Positions 42,432-51,377 of a DNA stretch of 64,000 nt are shown here, in pieces. The DNA comes from an uncultured Paracoccaceae bacterium (lineage in GTDB: Bacteria > Pseudomonadota > Alphaproteobacteria > Rhodobacterales > Rhodobacteraceae): contig CANNFE010000001.1 in the NCBI GenBank assembly GCA_947503775.1, positions 124,001 through 188,000 on the forward strand, read 5' to 3'. The notes under the pieces are model-generated. The model did no database searches and was not told the origin of the DNA. It worked only from the letters and a program-made list of their open reading frames with translations. The first letter of the stretch is position 1, and each line of letters starts with the position of its first letter. Made by a program: the position numbers and the translations under genes.

Positions 42432-42964
42432 TGCGCACCTCCGTGGGTTTCAATGGCCCAAAGCAGGATCGCGATGGCATCGGCCTCATTGTCATCAACT
42501 GGGCTGAACCCGCGCGCCCGGGCGGCGGCGATCATGGCGTCCTTGTTGGCGTTGCCTCGGCCGGTCGCATGTTTCTTGATGGTTCCGACCGGAACGCCCT
42601 CGTAGGGCACGCCGCGCAGCTCGGCCCATGCCGTCAGCGTGGCCATCAGACCGCCGTAGACGTGGGCTGCGTCAGTGCCCGCGTGGCGACGGACCTCCTC
42701 GAACCAGATGGCGGCGATAGGACCGGACAACCGCTCCAACTCGCCCAGCCAGTTCGTGAAGCGCAGGTATCGCATCCCACCGCCATCGAACCGGCCGTTG
42801 CGGAACGAAGCTGTGCCGCTGGTGATCAGCCCATCGGCGCCATGCAGCGCCCAGCCCGTGGTTGTACCAAGATCGAGCGCCAGCAATGTGCGCTGGCCGT
42901 TAAACGCGGGCGGCACATTTCGGACGGCGTTCTGATTGGGGTTGGTCATGGTCTGGTCCGCCAT
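42428..42964 (-). CDS. RuvC-like Holliday junction resolvase
   Basis: 178 residues with an RNase H fold: LLALDLGTTTGWAL (first catalytic Asp), IAAIWFEEVRR (Glu), and DNEADAIAILLWA (two Asp). This is the RuvC catalytic set in a phage-type short enzyme. It would cut branched DNA during replication or packaging. The ATG at 42964 follows the iteron-like region. The longer frame to 43402 runs through that repeat DNA and is not coding. Confidence 0.88.
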   Translation of the reverse strand: MADQTMTNPNQNAVRNVPPAFNGQRTLLALDLGTTTGWALHGADGLITSGTASFRNGRFDGGGMRYLRFTNWLGELERLSGPIAAIWFEEVRRHAGTDAAHVYGGLMATLTAWAELRGVPYEGVPVGTIKKHATGRGNANKDAMIAAARARGFSPVDDNEADAIAILLWAIETHGGAQ

Positions 42965-43034
42965 GGGCTTTCTCCTTTTGTGATTGCCTGCTCGAGGGGT
43001 GGAACGGGTCAGACTGCGACCCGAGAAATTGCCC

Positions 43035-43085
43035 AGGGGTAGGTGGTGGCTCTCCCCGCCTGTAGCGGGGAGGACACCTACCCCT
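43035..43085. other. Long two-part stem-loop near the putative origin
   Basis: Outer arms AGGGGTAGGTG (43035-43045) and CACCTACCCCT (43075-43085) enclose an inner hairpin CTCCCCGC/GCGGGGAG (43052-43059 and 43065-43072). It lies between the RuvC gene and the repeat array. There is no T-run on the minus strand. It may be an origin element or RNA leader of the resolvase gene. Confidence 0.65.
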
Positions 43086-43099
43086 TTAGGGCGGACTTT

Positions 43100-43307
43100 T
43101 CTGAAATCTGAAATCTGGCGCAGGACACTGGTTTTGTTGGGTAAATCCAGATTGCGGAGCAGATTTCGGAAACACCCTTCCGAAATCTGGAAAGGACCTT
43201 CCAAACCCCTGAAACCAAATGGAAAAAGCCAGATTCCAGATTTCCGCAGGATTTCAGATTTTGCAAAATCTGGCCAGATTTCGGAATTTGGACACCAGAT
43301 TTCGGAA
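43100..43307. repeat. Iteron-like array, candidate replication origin
   Basis: AT-richer DNA with repeated CAGATTTCGGAA. Exact copies lie at 43160-43171, 43275-43286 and 43296-43307, and one inverted copy with CC flank lies at 43178-43190. Shorter units GAAATCTG occur at 43103 and 43110, and degenerate copies at about 43229-43274. It sits beside the primase/helicase gene. Iteron arrays next to replication genes usually mark origins. Confidence 0.7.
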
Positions 43308-43326
43308 GGCGAAACTGCGTGTCTCA

Positions 43327-45702
43327 TCATGCGTCCTCCACTTCGCGATAGACCCAGACGGACGGGTTTTCGACGGGCAGGACCGCACCGGTCTGCGGGC
43401 ATTTGTAGTGGCTGGGCAGGACGTCGATCATCTCCGGCGTGACCTCCCCAGTGCCTGGATCGACATGCTCCCGGCTGGTCGCAAGACGCATGGTTTCCAC
43501 GCAGAGATAACCGTATTTGCTCCGCTCGGTTGCCAGATCCAGCGCTGTCGCAGCGGCCCCGCGGACGAACTTCACATACCCTTTCGTGGTCAGCACGTTC
43601 AGCCGTTCGCGGATGATCGATTGCCCGCCAAGCCCCCCGGTGTTCTCGAAGGTCTCAGCGAAATGGGTCATCGTGTACATCCGACCCTGAAGGGCCTCTT
43701 CGTACAGCAGGCCGCAGATCACCTCGCCCTTGCGGTCCCGTTCTGCATCATGCTTCGCGCCGACGTCCTGGCGCACCAGGCGTTCGTTCATCGGGTTGAT
43801 CTCGACCCATTGGCCGCCGACCTTATCGATGACCTTTGGCGGCAACGCGGGGCCATTGCGCAGCTCGATCTCCAGCTTTCGTTGCGAGCAATCCTCGTCG
43901 GGGCGATGCAGGATCAGGCCGGAGGTATAGAACCCGCGCAGCGCGCTGGCGCCGGAGAGCGCGAGGAAGGGATCGTCCTTTACCTGCTGCTTGCTGAGCT
44001 TCTTGGTGTGGTGGATCAGGATCACCCCACAGTCGGGGTCGATATGGTCGCGCAGCACTTCCACCCGTTCCTTGAGGAAGAACATCATGGCGGTGTTGTC
44101 GTTCTCGCCGCCGCCATCGGGCCCGCCGTCGAAGAGGTTCCGGATCGGATCGACGCATAAGATGTCGGGCGGTGCCTCCGGAAACGCCGTCTGAACGGCG
44201 CGCGCCACGCGCACGCTGCCTTCGTTGTCGAGCAGCATCTTGAGCTTGGGCGTTGCGACGAAGGTATCGCGCGCCGCGGCCAACACCTCTGGCGGCAGCG
44301 CGATCTGCTTCAGCCGCTCGCGCAGATAGTGATACTGAATCTCGGCCTGCAGGTAGAAGATCCGCAAGGGCCGTGGCGGCGTGAAGCCGAGAAACGGCAC
44401 ACCGGCGGCCATGTGGACAAGCCAGGAGATCAGCAGGTCGCTCTTGCCAACCTTGGGCGCGCCACCCAACACCAGCAGCCCGCCAGGCGTCAGCACGCGC
44501 GGCGCGATGATGTCCTCCGGCATGGGGCTCTGGTCGTCCAGCAGTGCGCCGAGCGTGAAGGCGGGCATTTCCTCCGGCCCCGGTGCACCATTGGTCAACC
44601 GGATCAGGGGCGGTCCGTATTTCTCGACATGCCGGCTCCAGAGCCGCTCGGACTCGCGCTTGAGCCGTTCGACCGGCCACTGGGGCCGCAGCATCGCAGC
44701 GTTGTAGCCACAGATGCCTTCCCAGCCTTCGTCCTTTGTCATCCGGCCCTCGTGGACCATTCGGATGAAATGCCCGATCGCGGCGGACGCACCCTCGAAG
44801 CGGGACCAGTCGTCCTGCGCGCCCTCGCGCACCGGGGTCACCAGCACATCGTCCATGCCGGGTTTGTCGGGGTACGTGAACTCGGGTTGCAGCGAGATGC
44901 CCGGCGCGGGCGGCATGTCGGCGACTGCTTCGATGAACTCGGCCAGATCGCGTTCGAGGCCGGCGTTCACCTCGACAATACGCACCTGCGTTTTCAAGCT
45001 GTTCTTGTAATAGACCGAACCTGCCACCCGGATCGGCTGGTGGGAGGAGCGGAAATGCATGTCACCGCCGACCTTGGCGGCAATGTCACCGCGCAGACGG
45101 CAGACGCGGGCTATGTCATCGCCCTCAGCAGGCTCGGTCAACGCCCACCAGACGTGGCACTTGCGCTGGCCCTCCGGCGTCACACCACCGCTTTCCACCA
45201 CCATCGTCGGGACACCGAGGTGGCGCTCAAGATGGGCGCGCTTGGCGGCGATATCGCCGGTGTCCAGGTCGACCACGACGGTCTGCATCTGCAGGATTTC
45301 GGCGGCCTTGGCCTGCCCAGGCGCGGCCACGGTGCCAGGGATCACATAGACCGCTGCGCCCTCCCGCGACGCCCATGTGGCGAAGGTCGCCATCTTTTCG
45401 GGCGCGGCCTGATCCGCCTCCAACCAGATGTTATGCGGGCGGCCATCGATGCCCTGACCCTTGTCGATAAAACTGCGGACCGGGATCAGCCCGTCGCAGT
45501 AGCCGAAGACGACCTGCATGAACTGGGCGATCTGCTCTGGATCGGGCTCGTCGCCGAACACGTCGATCTGCGGGGCGGCATCGTTGAAATCGCGCCACGG
45601 ATTGAAATGGACGATGTTTTCCTTGGGCGTATCTCGCGTTGTGTCGTCGCGCATGGGTTTGTCCTGGTCGGGATCTGATGGATCGCTGGGCTCGTCGGTC
45701 AT
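43327..45702 (-). CDS. Phage primase-helicase-like AAA/RecA-fold replication protein
   Basis: 791 residues. The N-terminal half has a primase-like region (VVDLDTGDIAAKRAHLERHLG, ESGGVTPEGQRKCHVWW, RSSHQPIRVAGSVYYK), as in archaeo-eukaryotic-type phage primases. The C-terminal half is a RepA/DnaB-like ATPase: Walker A LGGAPKVGKSD (~410), Walker B ILCVDPIRNLFDGG and GVILIHHTKK. It probably starts phage DNA synthesis at the adjacent repeat array. The ATG at 45702 overlaps the nuclease stop by 4 nt. Confidence 0.82.
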   Translation of the reverse strand: MTDEPSDPSDPDQDKPMRDDTTRDTPKENIVHFNPWRDFNDAAPQIDVFGDEPDPEQIAQFMQVVFGYCDGLIPVRSFIDKGQGIDGRPHNIWLEADQAAPEKMATFATWASREGAAVYVIPGTVAAPGQAKAAEILQMQTVVVDLDTGDIAAKRAHLERHLGVPTMVVESGGVTPEGQRKCHVWWALTEPAEGDDIARVCRLRGDIAAKVGGDMHFRSSHQPIRVAGSVYYKNSLKTQVRIVEVNAGLERDLAEFIEAVADMPPAPGISLQPEFTYPDKPGMDDVLVTPVREGAQDDWSRFEGASAAIGHFIRMVHEGRMTKDEGWEGICGYNAAMLRPQWPVERLKRESERLWSRHVEKYGPPLIRLTNGAPGPEEMPAFTLGALLDDQSPMPEDIIAPRVLTPGGLLVLGGAPKVGKSDLLISWLVHMAAGVPFLGFTPPRPLRIFYLQAEIQYHYLRERLKQIALPPEVLAAARDTFVATPKLKMLLDNEGSVRVARAVQTAFPEAPPDILCVDPIRNLFDGGPDGGGENDNTAMMFFLKERVEVLRDHIDPDCGVILIHHTKKLSKQQVKDDPFLALSGASALRGFYTSGLILHRPDEDCSQRKLEIELRNGPALPPKVIDKVGGQWVEINPMNERLVRQDVGAKHDAERDRKGEVICGLLYEEALQGRMYTMTHFAETFENTGGLGGQSIIRERLNVLTTKGYVKFVRGAAATALDLATERSKYGYLCVETMRLATSREHVDPGTGEVTPEMIDVLPSHYKCPQTGAVLPVENPSVWVYREVEDA

Positions 45703-46457
45703 CCAAACAGCCCCCAACACCGCTCTGCATGAGCGCAGAAACGGCATTCGAAGAAATCGCGATTGGCGGCGATACGGGGCAGCAGATCACCTGCGTCTGT
45801 GGCCTGCAGGATCCTCACTGCGCGGTCGGACATGCGCTGCGCGAGATCGGCATCGAAGGGGACGAGCTCATGGTGCAGCTCGGCCGTGTCCTTGTTGATC
45901 GCCGTAAACAGCGCCTGAGCCGTCGATATCCCCGGCACCGAAGGTTCCATGTAGGCCTGGTAGATCGCGATCTGGGCGGCATAGACGGGTTTGGAGACCG
46001 CGACCCCGTCCTTGACGCAGGCGCGCCAGTTCTTCGCGTTCATGGTCTTGCATTCCCAGAGCGCCGGGGCGCGCAGACCGAGCGCTGCTGGGGCATCAGC
46101 GATGATCCCGTCGACATGGCCCCGGATACGTCCTCCCGCGACGGAGAAGCCGAACTGGCCGCCATCGCGCTTTTGGGTGACCAGATCGATCCCGGCCGCG
46201 CGCAGCCAGCGGATCGCCAGGTCTTCGAGCTGATGACCGATCGCGAAGATCCGCAGAGTCTGACCGCTGAAATCGGCGCCGTCATCCTTCGGCGCACCGG
46301 CGAACTCGAACTGAAGCGCCCGTTCGCAGGCATGACCCAAGCGGGAGGCGCCGAGATAGGTCCGGGGCGGCGTGGCCTCGCGTTCGGCGATGAGGGCGGC
46401 GTCGACCAGCGCGTTGATCCGCTCGGCCATGGAGGGGCGTGGGTTGAAGTCCAGCAT
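45699..46457 (-). CDS. PD-(D/E)XK nuclease with C-terminal Cys cluster
   Basis: 252 residues. Seen: LGASRLGHACERALQFEFAG, GHVDGIIADAP (catalytic Asp), LWECKTMNAKNWRA (E-x-K), and YAAQIAIYQAYM, then a C-terminal FFECRFCAHAERCWG. With the early Cys this resembles the Cas4/AddB-type iron-sulfur nuclease layout. It likely processes DNA ends for recombination beside the Sak4-like gene. It overlaps both neighbours by 1-4 nt. Confidence 0.86.
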   Translation of the reverse strand: MLDFNPRPSMAERINALVDAALIAEREATPPRTYLGASRLGHACERALQFEFAGAPKDDGADFSGQTLRIFAIGHQLEDLAIRWLRAAGIDLVTQKRDGGQFGFSVAGGRIRGHVDGIIADAPAALGLRAPALWECKTMNAKNWRACVKDGVAVSKPVYAAQIAIYQAYMEPSVPGISTAQALFTAINKDTAELHHELVPFDADLAQRMSDRAVRILQATDAGDLLPRIAANRDFFECRFCAHAERCWGLFG

Positions 46458-46912
46458 CAGAACGGCACCTCCGGTGTCTGGGCCCGGGCGATGTCGGACA
46501 TGGCCTCGCGGAAACCCTCGACGGCCTCTTCGATCAGGGCGCGCACCTGAGCCTCGGTCAGATCGGCAAATGCGGTCTGCCAGCCGATCTCGTCCATCAG
46601 CATGGCGATGCGTTTCATGGTGGCGGTGACGGCGGCGCGTTCTTCTTCTGTCAGGTCAACCATGGCAAAACGCTCCCGCGCCAAACGCGTCCAGAAGCCT
46701 TGGCAGGGCATCGAGCAGAACCAGACCGATGGCCGGGGTCGCCCCGTGCGCGGACGCGCACATTTCGATGATTGTGGCGGCGAAGCCGCCGGGCGGTGCG
46801 GATCGCGCCAGCCAAAACCACGCGTGAGTTGCCGGCAGACAGCACAGAGCGTTCCACGCGGATGCCAGAGACGCCGCCGGTCCTCGGTCGTGATGGGGGC
46901 TGAAGATTTCAT
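46457..46912 (-). CDS. DUF6511-like phage protein with zinc-finger-like start
   Basis: 151 residues. The N-terminus has CAVCRQ and, later, WFCSMPCQGFW, four Cys that could bind zinc. The C-terminus is helical (EEERAAVTATMKRIAMLMDEIGW, FREAMSDIAR), as in the DUF6511 family. It is 4 nt from the helicase stop, in the recombination operon. Function unknown. Confidence 0.7.
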   Translation of the reverse strand: MKSSAPITTEDRRRLWHPRGTLCAVCRQLTRGFGWRDPHRPAASPPQSSKCARPRTGRPRPSVWFCSMPCQGFWTRLARERFAMVDLTEEERAAVTATMKRIAMLMDEIGWQTAFADLTEAQVRALIEEAVEGFREAMSDIARAQTPEVPF

Positions 46913-46915
46913 GGG

Positions 46916-48598
46916 TCATGCCGCCCTCAGTTCGGGATCGGCCACCGCATTTACGACCCCCTGGATGGCGCGCTTGTTGAAGCCGAAGGTCATCAGCGCC
47001 GAGGCGCGGTAGCGCGTCAGGCCGAAGTCGTGGCGGCACTCGGGCGGCAGGTATTTCAGCTGCTTGTCCGTCGGTGGCTGACGCAGCCATCCCCTTGTCT
47101 TGAAGGCGCTTTCATCACTCTCGTGGGCGTTCAACCAGTCGTCGGCCTGCGCGAGGCAGACGGTGCGTTCGCCGACGCCCAACAAGCGTGGCCGCTCGCC
47201 CTTGGCCCCGCCGATGCCGTACCAGACGCCGTCCATCCAGAAGATGCCGCCCCAGGCGGTGAAGCCCGTGGCCATCAGCGCGTCGTCCGTCCCGAAGAGA
47301 TCGACCCATGCAAAGCTGGAGCGTTTCAGCAGGTCGATCTCGGTCATGACAAAGCCCGAGAGCGGCGCTGAGTCCGCGCCGGTTTCGCCCTCATCCTGCA
47401 ACAATACCTCACCGCACAGCGGGCATTCAGTGGCGGCAAGCGGTATCTCCGCTTCGCAGGCCGGGCAGGATTTTGTAGGGGCTTCACCGGTGCCGGTCTT
47501 GCCGTCCAGATCGACATCCTGTTCCAGCGTGCCGTGGATCAGGCTCGACGTACCGAAATCCAGCACCACGCAGTCGGTCTTGACCAGCCCCGGGTGCTCC
47601 TCCGGATCGACCGTGCGCAGCCCGCGCCCGATCATCTGGATCATGGTGGATTTGTAGGAACTGGGGCGCAGCAGTACGACGCAGGACGTGGGCGGATGAT
47701 CCCAGCCTTCGGTCAGCACAGCGACATTGACGACGACGCGTGTCTTGCCCGCCGCGTAATCGCCAAGGATGGCCTTGCGGGTCTCAGAAGCCAGATCGCC
47801 GTGGATCAGCGCGGCCGTGATCCCCGCGGCGCAGAATGCCTCGGTCACATGGTCCGCGTGGGCGACGGTTGAACAGAAGACGACCGTCTGACGGTCGCCT
47901 GCCTTCTCACGCCAGTGGCGGATCACCTCGTCGGTGACAGGCGCGCGGTCCATGATGTCCGCCACCTCGGTCATGTCGAAATCGGCACTGGTCTTGCGGA
48001 CCGACTTCAATTCCTCCTGCACCCCCACATCGATGACAAAGGTGCGCGGTGGCACGAGGTGGCCAGACGCGATCAACTCGCCCAACCGCACCTGGTCGGC
48101 GACATTGTCGAAGACCTCGCGCAGACCCTTGCGGTCGCCCCGGGTCGGCGTTGCCGTCACCCCGAACACCCTCGCGTCGGGATTTGCATCGCGCACCCGG
48201 TCGATGATCCGGCGGTAGCTGTCCGCCACCGCGTGATGCGCCTCATCAATCACCAGAAGATCGAGGCGCGGCATGTTGGTCAGATTCGACGCCCGCGCCA
48301 GTGTGGGCACCATGGCGAAGGTGACGTCGCCGCCCCAGGATTTCTCTGTCGCGTCGATCACAGATGTCGACACCTCCGGCACCACGCGCTGAAACTTGGC
48401 GCGGTTCTGCGCCGTGAGCTCGTCGCGATGCGCCAGAACACAGGCCTTGGCACCGTCGCCGATCATCTCGCCGGTGACCGCTGAGAGCATGATGGTCTTG
48501 CCCGCGCCGGTGGGTGCCACGCCGAGCGTGTTGCCGTGGGAGGCGAGCGCAGCAACACTGCGCTCGACAAAGATTTTCTGGCGGGGGCGCAGGCGCAT
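46916..48598 (-). CDS. DEAD/DEAH-box superfamily 2 helicase
   Basis: 560 residues. Seen: Q-like RPRQKIFVERS, Walker A APTGAGKT (28-35), DEAH (VIDEAHHAV, ~117), VTATPTRGD, and in domain 2 FCSTVAHADH and MIQMIGRGLR (arginine fingers). A zinc-ribbon-like CPACEAEIPLAATECPLC follows at ~400. It would unwind DNA in replication or recombination. The ATG at 48598 is chosen because the 91 residues upstream in the longer frame are compositionally a shadow of the next gene. Confidence 0.9.
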   Translation of the reverse strand: MRLRPRQKIFVERSVAALASHGNTLGVAPTGAGKTIMLSAVTGEMIGDGAKACVLAHRDELTAQNRAKFQRVVPEVSTSVIDATEKSWGGDVTFAMVPTLARASNLTNMPRLDLLVIDEAHHAVADSYRRIIDRVRDANPDARVFGVTATPTRGDRKGLREVFDNVADQVRLGELIASGHLVPPRTFVIDVGVQEELKSVRKTSADFDMTEVADIMDRAPVTDEVIRHWREKAGDRQTVVFCSTVAHADHVTEAFCAAGITAALIHGDLASETRKAILGDYAAGKTRVVVNVAVLTEGWDHPPTSCVVLLRPSSYKSTMIQMIGRGLRTVDPEEHPGLVKTDCVVLDFGTSSLIHGTLEQDVDLDGKTGTGEAPTKSCPACEAEIPLAATECPLCGEVLLQDEGETGADSAPLSGFVMTEIDLLKRSSFAWVDLFGTDDALMATGFTAWGGIFWMDGVWYGIGGAKGERPRLLGVGERTVCLAQADDWLNAHESDESAFKTRGWLRQPPTDKQLKYLPPECRHDFGLTRYRASALMTFGFNKRAIQGVVNAVADPELRAA

Positions 48599-48611
48599 GA
48601 CCGATCCCCCC

Positions 48612-49235
48612 TTACTGTGCCCAGCTCGGCCGCCCGGGGGCACCGGGGTGGGCTGCTGGCTGGTTGGTCTGGGGAGATGTCGGGTTGGACTGCTGAGGGG
48701 CGTCGCTGGGTCCAGCGTTACCGCTGAACTGCAGGGGCGCCGTTCCCATGACCTGCGCATAGTCGCGATGGTCAGGCGTGACGGCGCTGCGGATCTCGTT
48801 CTTGTCGTCACCGCTGGCATCGGTGCCGATGTCGATGCGGGCGATGAACTCGATCCCGTCGAGATCGGCAAAGCCGCTGATGCGCCGCGCGGCTTGCGCC
48901 TCCGCCGACATGTCCTTGTCGGAAATCCTGCGCGCCGAATTCAGCATGCCGCGCACGAGGCTGCGGCCCATGTTGGTCCAGTCCGGCCCCTTGGGGCTGT
49001 AAAGTCCGATCAGCGTGAAGATCTTGCGGCGGGCATATTGGCCCTCGGTCACGGTAAACTCGCCATTGAGATAGACCGCGCCTGTCGAGCCGCGCGTGGC
49101 ATAGCCCCCGGTCCAGCCTTGCGAGGCATCGTCGAAGCCGCCGGGACGGATCGTCAGGCGCACCTTGGCCAGCGTGCCCTTGGGAATGAGGTTGGTGTTG
49201 CTTTGCGCGTCGTTGAAATCGTTCCAGGAACCCAT
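48612..49235 (-). CDS. Phage protein, possible single-stranded DNA-binding role
   Basis: 207 residues. N-terminal beta-rich part (GTLAKVRLTIRPGG, AVYLNGEFTVTEGQYARRKIFTLIG) and a C-terminal Pro/Gln/Ser-rich disordered tail ending in WAQ, the overall look of SSB-type proteins. It sits between Sak4-like ATPase and helicase, where an SSB would fit. AGGAGG precedes the ATG at 49235. The OB fold is only inferred. Confidence 0.55.
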   Translation of the reverse strand: MGSWNDFNDAQSNTNLIPKGTLAKVRLTIRPGGFDDASQGWTGGYATRGSTGAVYLNGEFTVTEGQYARRKIFTLIGLYSPKGPDWTNMGRSLVRGMLNSARRISDKDMSAEAQAARRISGFADLDGIEFIARIDIGTDASGDDKNEIRSAVTPDHRDYAQVMGTAPLQFSGNAGPSDAPQQSNPTSPQTNQPAAHPGAPGRPSWAQ

Positions 49236-49254
49236 GGGGAACCTCCTTTTCTGA

Positions 49255-50130
49255 TCAAGATTGCGGTTGGGATTGGTCATCGACCGCCGGATCGGTGCGT
49301 GGCGGGGCGTAGGTCAGTCGGTCGGATGCCGGTGTTGCGGGCGTCCGAATTTTCGCCATCAGGCGTCCGAGATGAGGTTCTTCCACCTTTTCGAGGCGGC
49401 CGGAGCGATCCTTGGCTGGGAAGCCCCAGGGATTGATCGTCTGACAGACAAAGGCCCGGTACGGATCGCCGCCTTCAGACTTCAGTTCCGCCATGGTGAT
49501 CACCTCATCGACGATCCCCGGCAGCTCGAGCCCGGTCTTGGAACCGTCGATCTGCGGCTGGAACACCTTGCGATTGAAGTCGTCGAGCTTCTCGTCGAGG
49601 ATCCCGACAAACCAGACGTTCTTGGCCCGCGTGTGCTGGAGATGCGTGAGCCAGCCGATCATCTCGCGGCCGTGTAGACCGTAAGCGCCACGGACATCCG
49701 GCTTGCCGGTCTTCTCCGACAGCGCCTCGGGCTGGCCCTTGCACCAGCCGAAGCACAGCCGACCCGCCACGGTGATCGAGTCCACGAAGATCGTGTCGTA
49801 GCGGTCGAGCGCGGCCGGATCGCCGAAATGGTCGCAGACCGCCTCGTAATGCGCCGGGCTGTAGGGCTGCTCGTCGCGCAGCGCCGGGTTGGGGCCGCCG
49901 ATGAACACCGCGAAGTCCCGGCATTCCGTCCAGGTCCGCGGCCGGATGCTGTCCCCCGCCCAGCCCTCGATGGCGAGATCGCCCGCCTCGAGGTCCATGA
50001 ACAGAGTTGTCGACGCGTTCAGCGTCCAGAGGAGCGAGGTCTTCCCGATGCCGGATTTGCCGAAGATGCAGCCCTTGATGCCGCGTGGCTCGGCCAGCCG
50101 CTGATCGGCGCTGATGATCGGGAGGCTCAT
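49255..50130 (-). CDS. Sak4-like RecA-fold ATPase (single-strand annealing type)
   Basis: 291 residues. Seen: Walker A FGKSGIGKTSLL (23-34), LFMDLEAGDLAIEGW, Walker B-like DTIFVDSITVAGRL, and a C-terminal disordered Pro/Asp-rich tail. It matches phage nucleotide-binding proteins of the AAA_24/Sak4 group, which anneal single strands with SSB help. It overlaps the next gene upstream by 4 nt, beside helicase and nuclease genes, a compact recombination module. Confidence 0.85.
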   Translation of the reverse strand: MSLPIISADQRLAEPRGIKGCIFGKSGIGKTSLLWTLNASTTLFMDLEAGDLAIEGWAGDSIRPRTWTECRDFAVFIGGPNPALRDEQPYSPAHYEAVCDHFGDPAALDRYDTIFVDSITVAGRLCFGWCKGQPEALSEKTGKPDVRGAYGLHGREMIGWLTHLQHTRAKNVWFVGILDEKLDDFNRKVFQPQIDGSKTGLELPGIVDEVITMAELKSEGGDPYRAFVCQTINPWGFPAKDRSGRLEKVEEPHLGRLMAKIRTPATPASDRLTYAPPRTDPAVDDQSQPQS

Positions 50131-50615
50131 TGATCGCCCCCTTGCGGGACGATCTCGATCTTCAGCGTGCCCGGCCGGACGGTGCGCGCGGGCTCGAAAC
50201 CGGCGCGGATCGCATCGGGCCAGGCGGCGTATTTGCGCTCGGGCACCTTGAACGCGATGTCGACATATTGCGCGGGATCGTCCCCGGCGGCGCGGATGCG
50301 CTCGACCATGGCGGCGAGGCGATCCTGATCCCAGTCGACCCGTTTCGGCAGATCGGCGACCACGGTGAAATCGCCGTCGTCAAAGCGGATCGTGCCGGTG
50401 TCCTTGCCCGCGGCCTGCCGCTCCTCGGCGGCGCGGGTGGCGTAGCGGACCGTCAGCGCGCCATCGAAGCGGGTCTTGGCCGCCTTGTCGCGCTTCAGAC
50501 GCTCGTCGATCTCACGCTGCAGGATTGCCAGCAACTCGACCGGCAGCGCCGCGATTTCTGCTGCGCTGAGGGATGGCAGATCGTCGGGCGTGGGGGTGTT
50601 CTCGGGGAATGGCAT
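50127..50615 (-). CDS. Phage protein of unknown function
   Basis: 162 residues from the ATG at 50615 (GGAG 9 bases upstream); a GTG at 50663 overlapping the previous stop would add 16. Seen: SLSAAEIAALPVELLAILQREIDERLKRDKAAK (landmark, helical), then FTVVADLPKRVDWDQDRLAAMVERIR and EIVPQGGDQ. It is coupled to the Sak4-like gene. No family recognised. Confidence 0.6.
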   Translation of the reverse strand: MPFPENTPTPDDLPSLSAAEIAALPVELLAILQREIDERLKRDKAAKTRFDGALTVRYATRAAEERQAAGKDTGTIRFDDGDFTVVADLPKRVDWDQDRLAAMVERIRAAGDDPAQYVDIAFKVPERKYAAWPDAIRAGFEPARTVRPGTLKIEIVPQGGDQ

Positions 50616-50659
50616 GAATGGGTCTCCGTGATCGGTGAAAAGGGATTGGAAGGCGGACA

Positions 50660-51013
50660 TCACGCGGCCTCAGGCTCGGCGAGCAGCAACTCGGACAGAG
50701 AGGCAGCGGCGGCTTTCGGCTTGGCCCGGGCGACGGCGATGTAGGCGAACTGGTCGGGCCCCACGCGCTCCTGCACGAGATGCACGAGGCCCAGTTCGAC
50801 GGCCCAGAATGCCCGTGATCCAAGCCTGCTCAATTCGGCGCGCGCCGCTTCCGACAGCCCTGAAAACACAGGGAAGATGTCGAGCACCAGAAAGCCGCGA
50901 TGGTATTCCAGACGGTCGCCGGGAACGGCCTGCGCCACCCAGGCACAGAACTCGAGCTCCGACAGCGGTCGGCTTGCGCGGACCGTGATGAAGGGTGTGG
51001 TTTCCATGAACAT
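50660..51013 (-). CDS. Phage protein of unknown function
   Basis: 117 residues: ITVRASRPLSELEFCAWVAQAVPGDRLEYHRGFLVLD at the start (landmark), then SRLGSRAFWAVELGLVHLVQERVGPDQFAYIAVAR. AAAGGAGGAGATC precedes the ATG at 51013, which decides the start over an ATG at 51031. It belongs to the recombination operon. No family recognised. Confidence 0.6.
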   Translation of the reverse strand: MFMETTPFITVRASRPLSELEFCAWVAQAVPGDRLEYHRGFLVLDIFPVFSGLSEAARAELSRLGSRAFWAVELGLVHLVQERVGPDQFAYIAVARAKPKAAAASLSELLLAEPEAA

Positions 51014-51031
51014 GATCTCCTCCTTTCGCAT

Positions 51032-51292
51032 CTACTCAGGCCGCTGCCGCATCGTCCCAGACGGGACCGAGGCCGCTTCAACGTCCTTTGTTGCGGCGTT
51101 GTGCTGATCGTCCGGCTGGCTCGCGTCGGCGTCGGCATAGACCGCCACGAGGGGCGTCCCATCCTGGTGGGCACCGGCATTCTCGATGCGGTATGCACGC
51201 TGGTTCTTCAGGATTTCCGGCAGCTCCCAGCGGCGGTAGAGACCGGGGATGCGCTTGAGGTCTGCGGACAGGAGGTCGGCTTTTCGGATCAT
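51032..51292 (-). CDS. Small phage protein of unknown function
   Basis: 86 residues: RKADLLSADLKRIPGLYRRWELPEILKNQRAYRIENAGAHQDG (landmark) and an acidic, disordered end. The ATG at 51292 is chosen because the longer frame to 51505 overlaps the sigma-like gene. The short gap 51293-51377 has a weak GGTGGC/GCCACC hairpin. No family recognised. Confidence 0.55.
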   Translation of the reverse strand: MIRKADLLSADLKRIPGLYRRWELPEILKNQRAYRIENAGAHQDGTPLVAVYADADASQPDDQHNAATKDVEAASVPSGTMRQRPE

Positions 51293-51377
51293 GTGGGTCG
51301 ACTTTCGGTTTGAGTGGGGGCGCGCGGTGGCGTCTGAATGGGAAAAGCCACCGCACCGCAGGGATCGGGACACCCGA

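Noticed and set aside
44329-45678. 449-codon plus-strand frame opposite the primase-helicase
   Set aside because: Shadow frame rich in His and Arg; the minus frame has Walker motifs.
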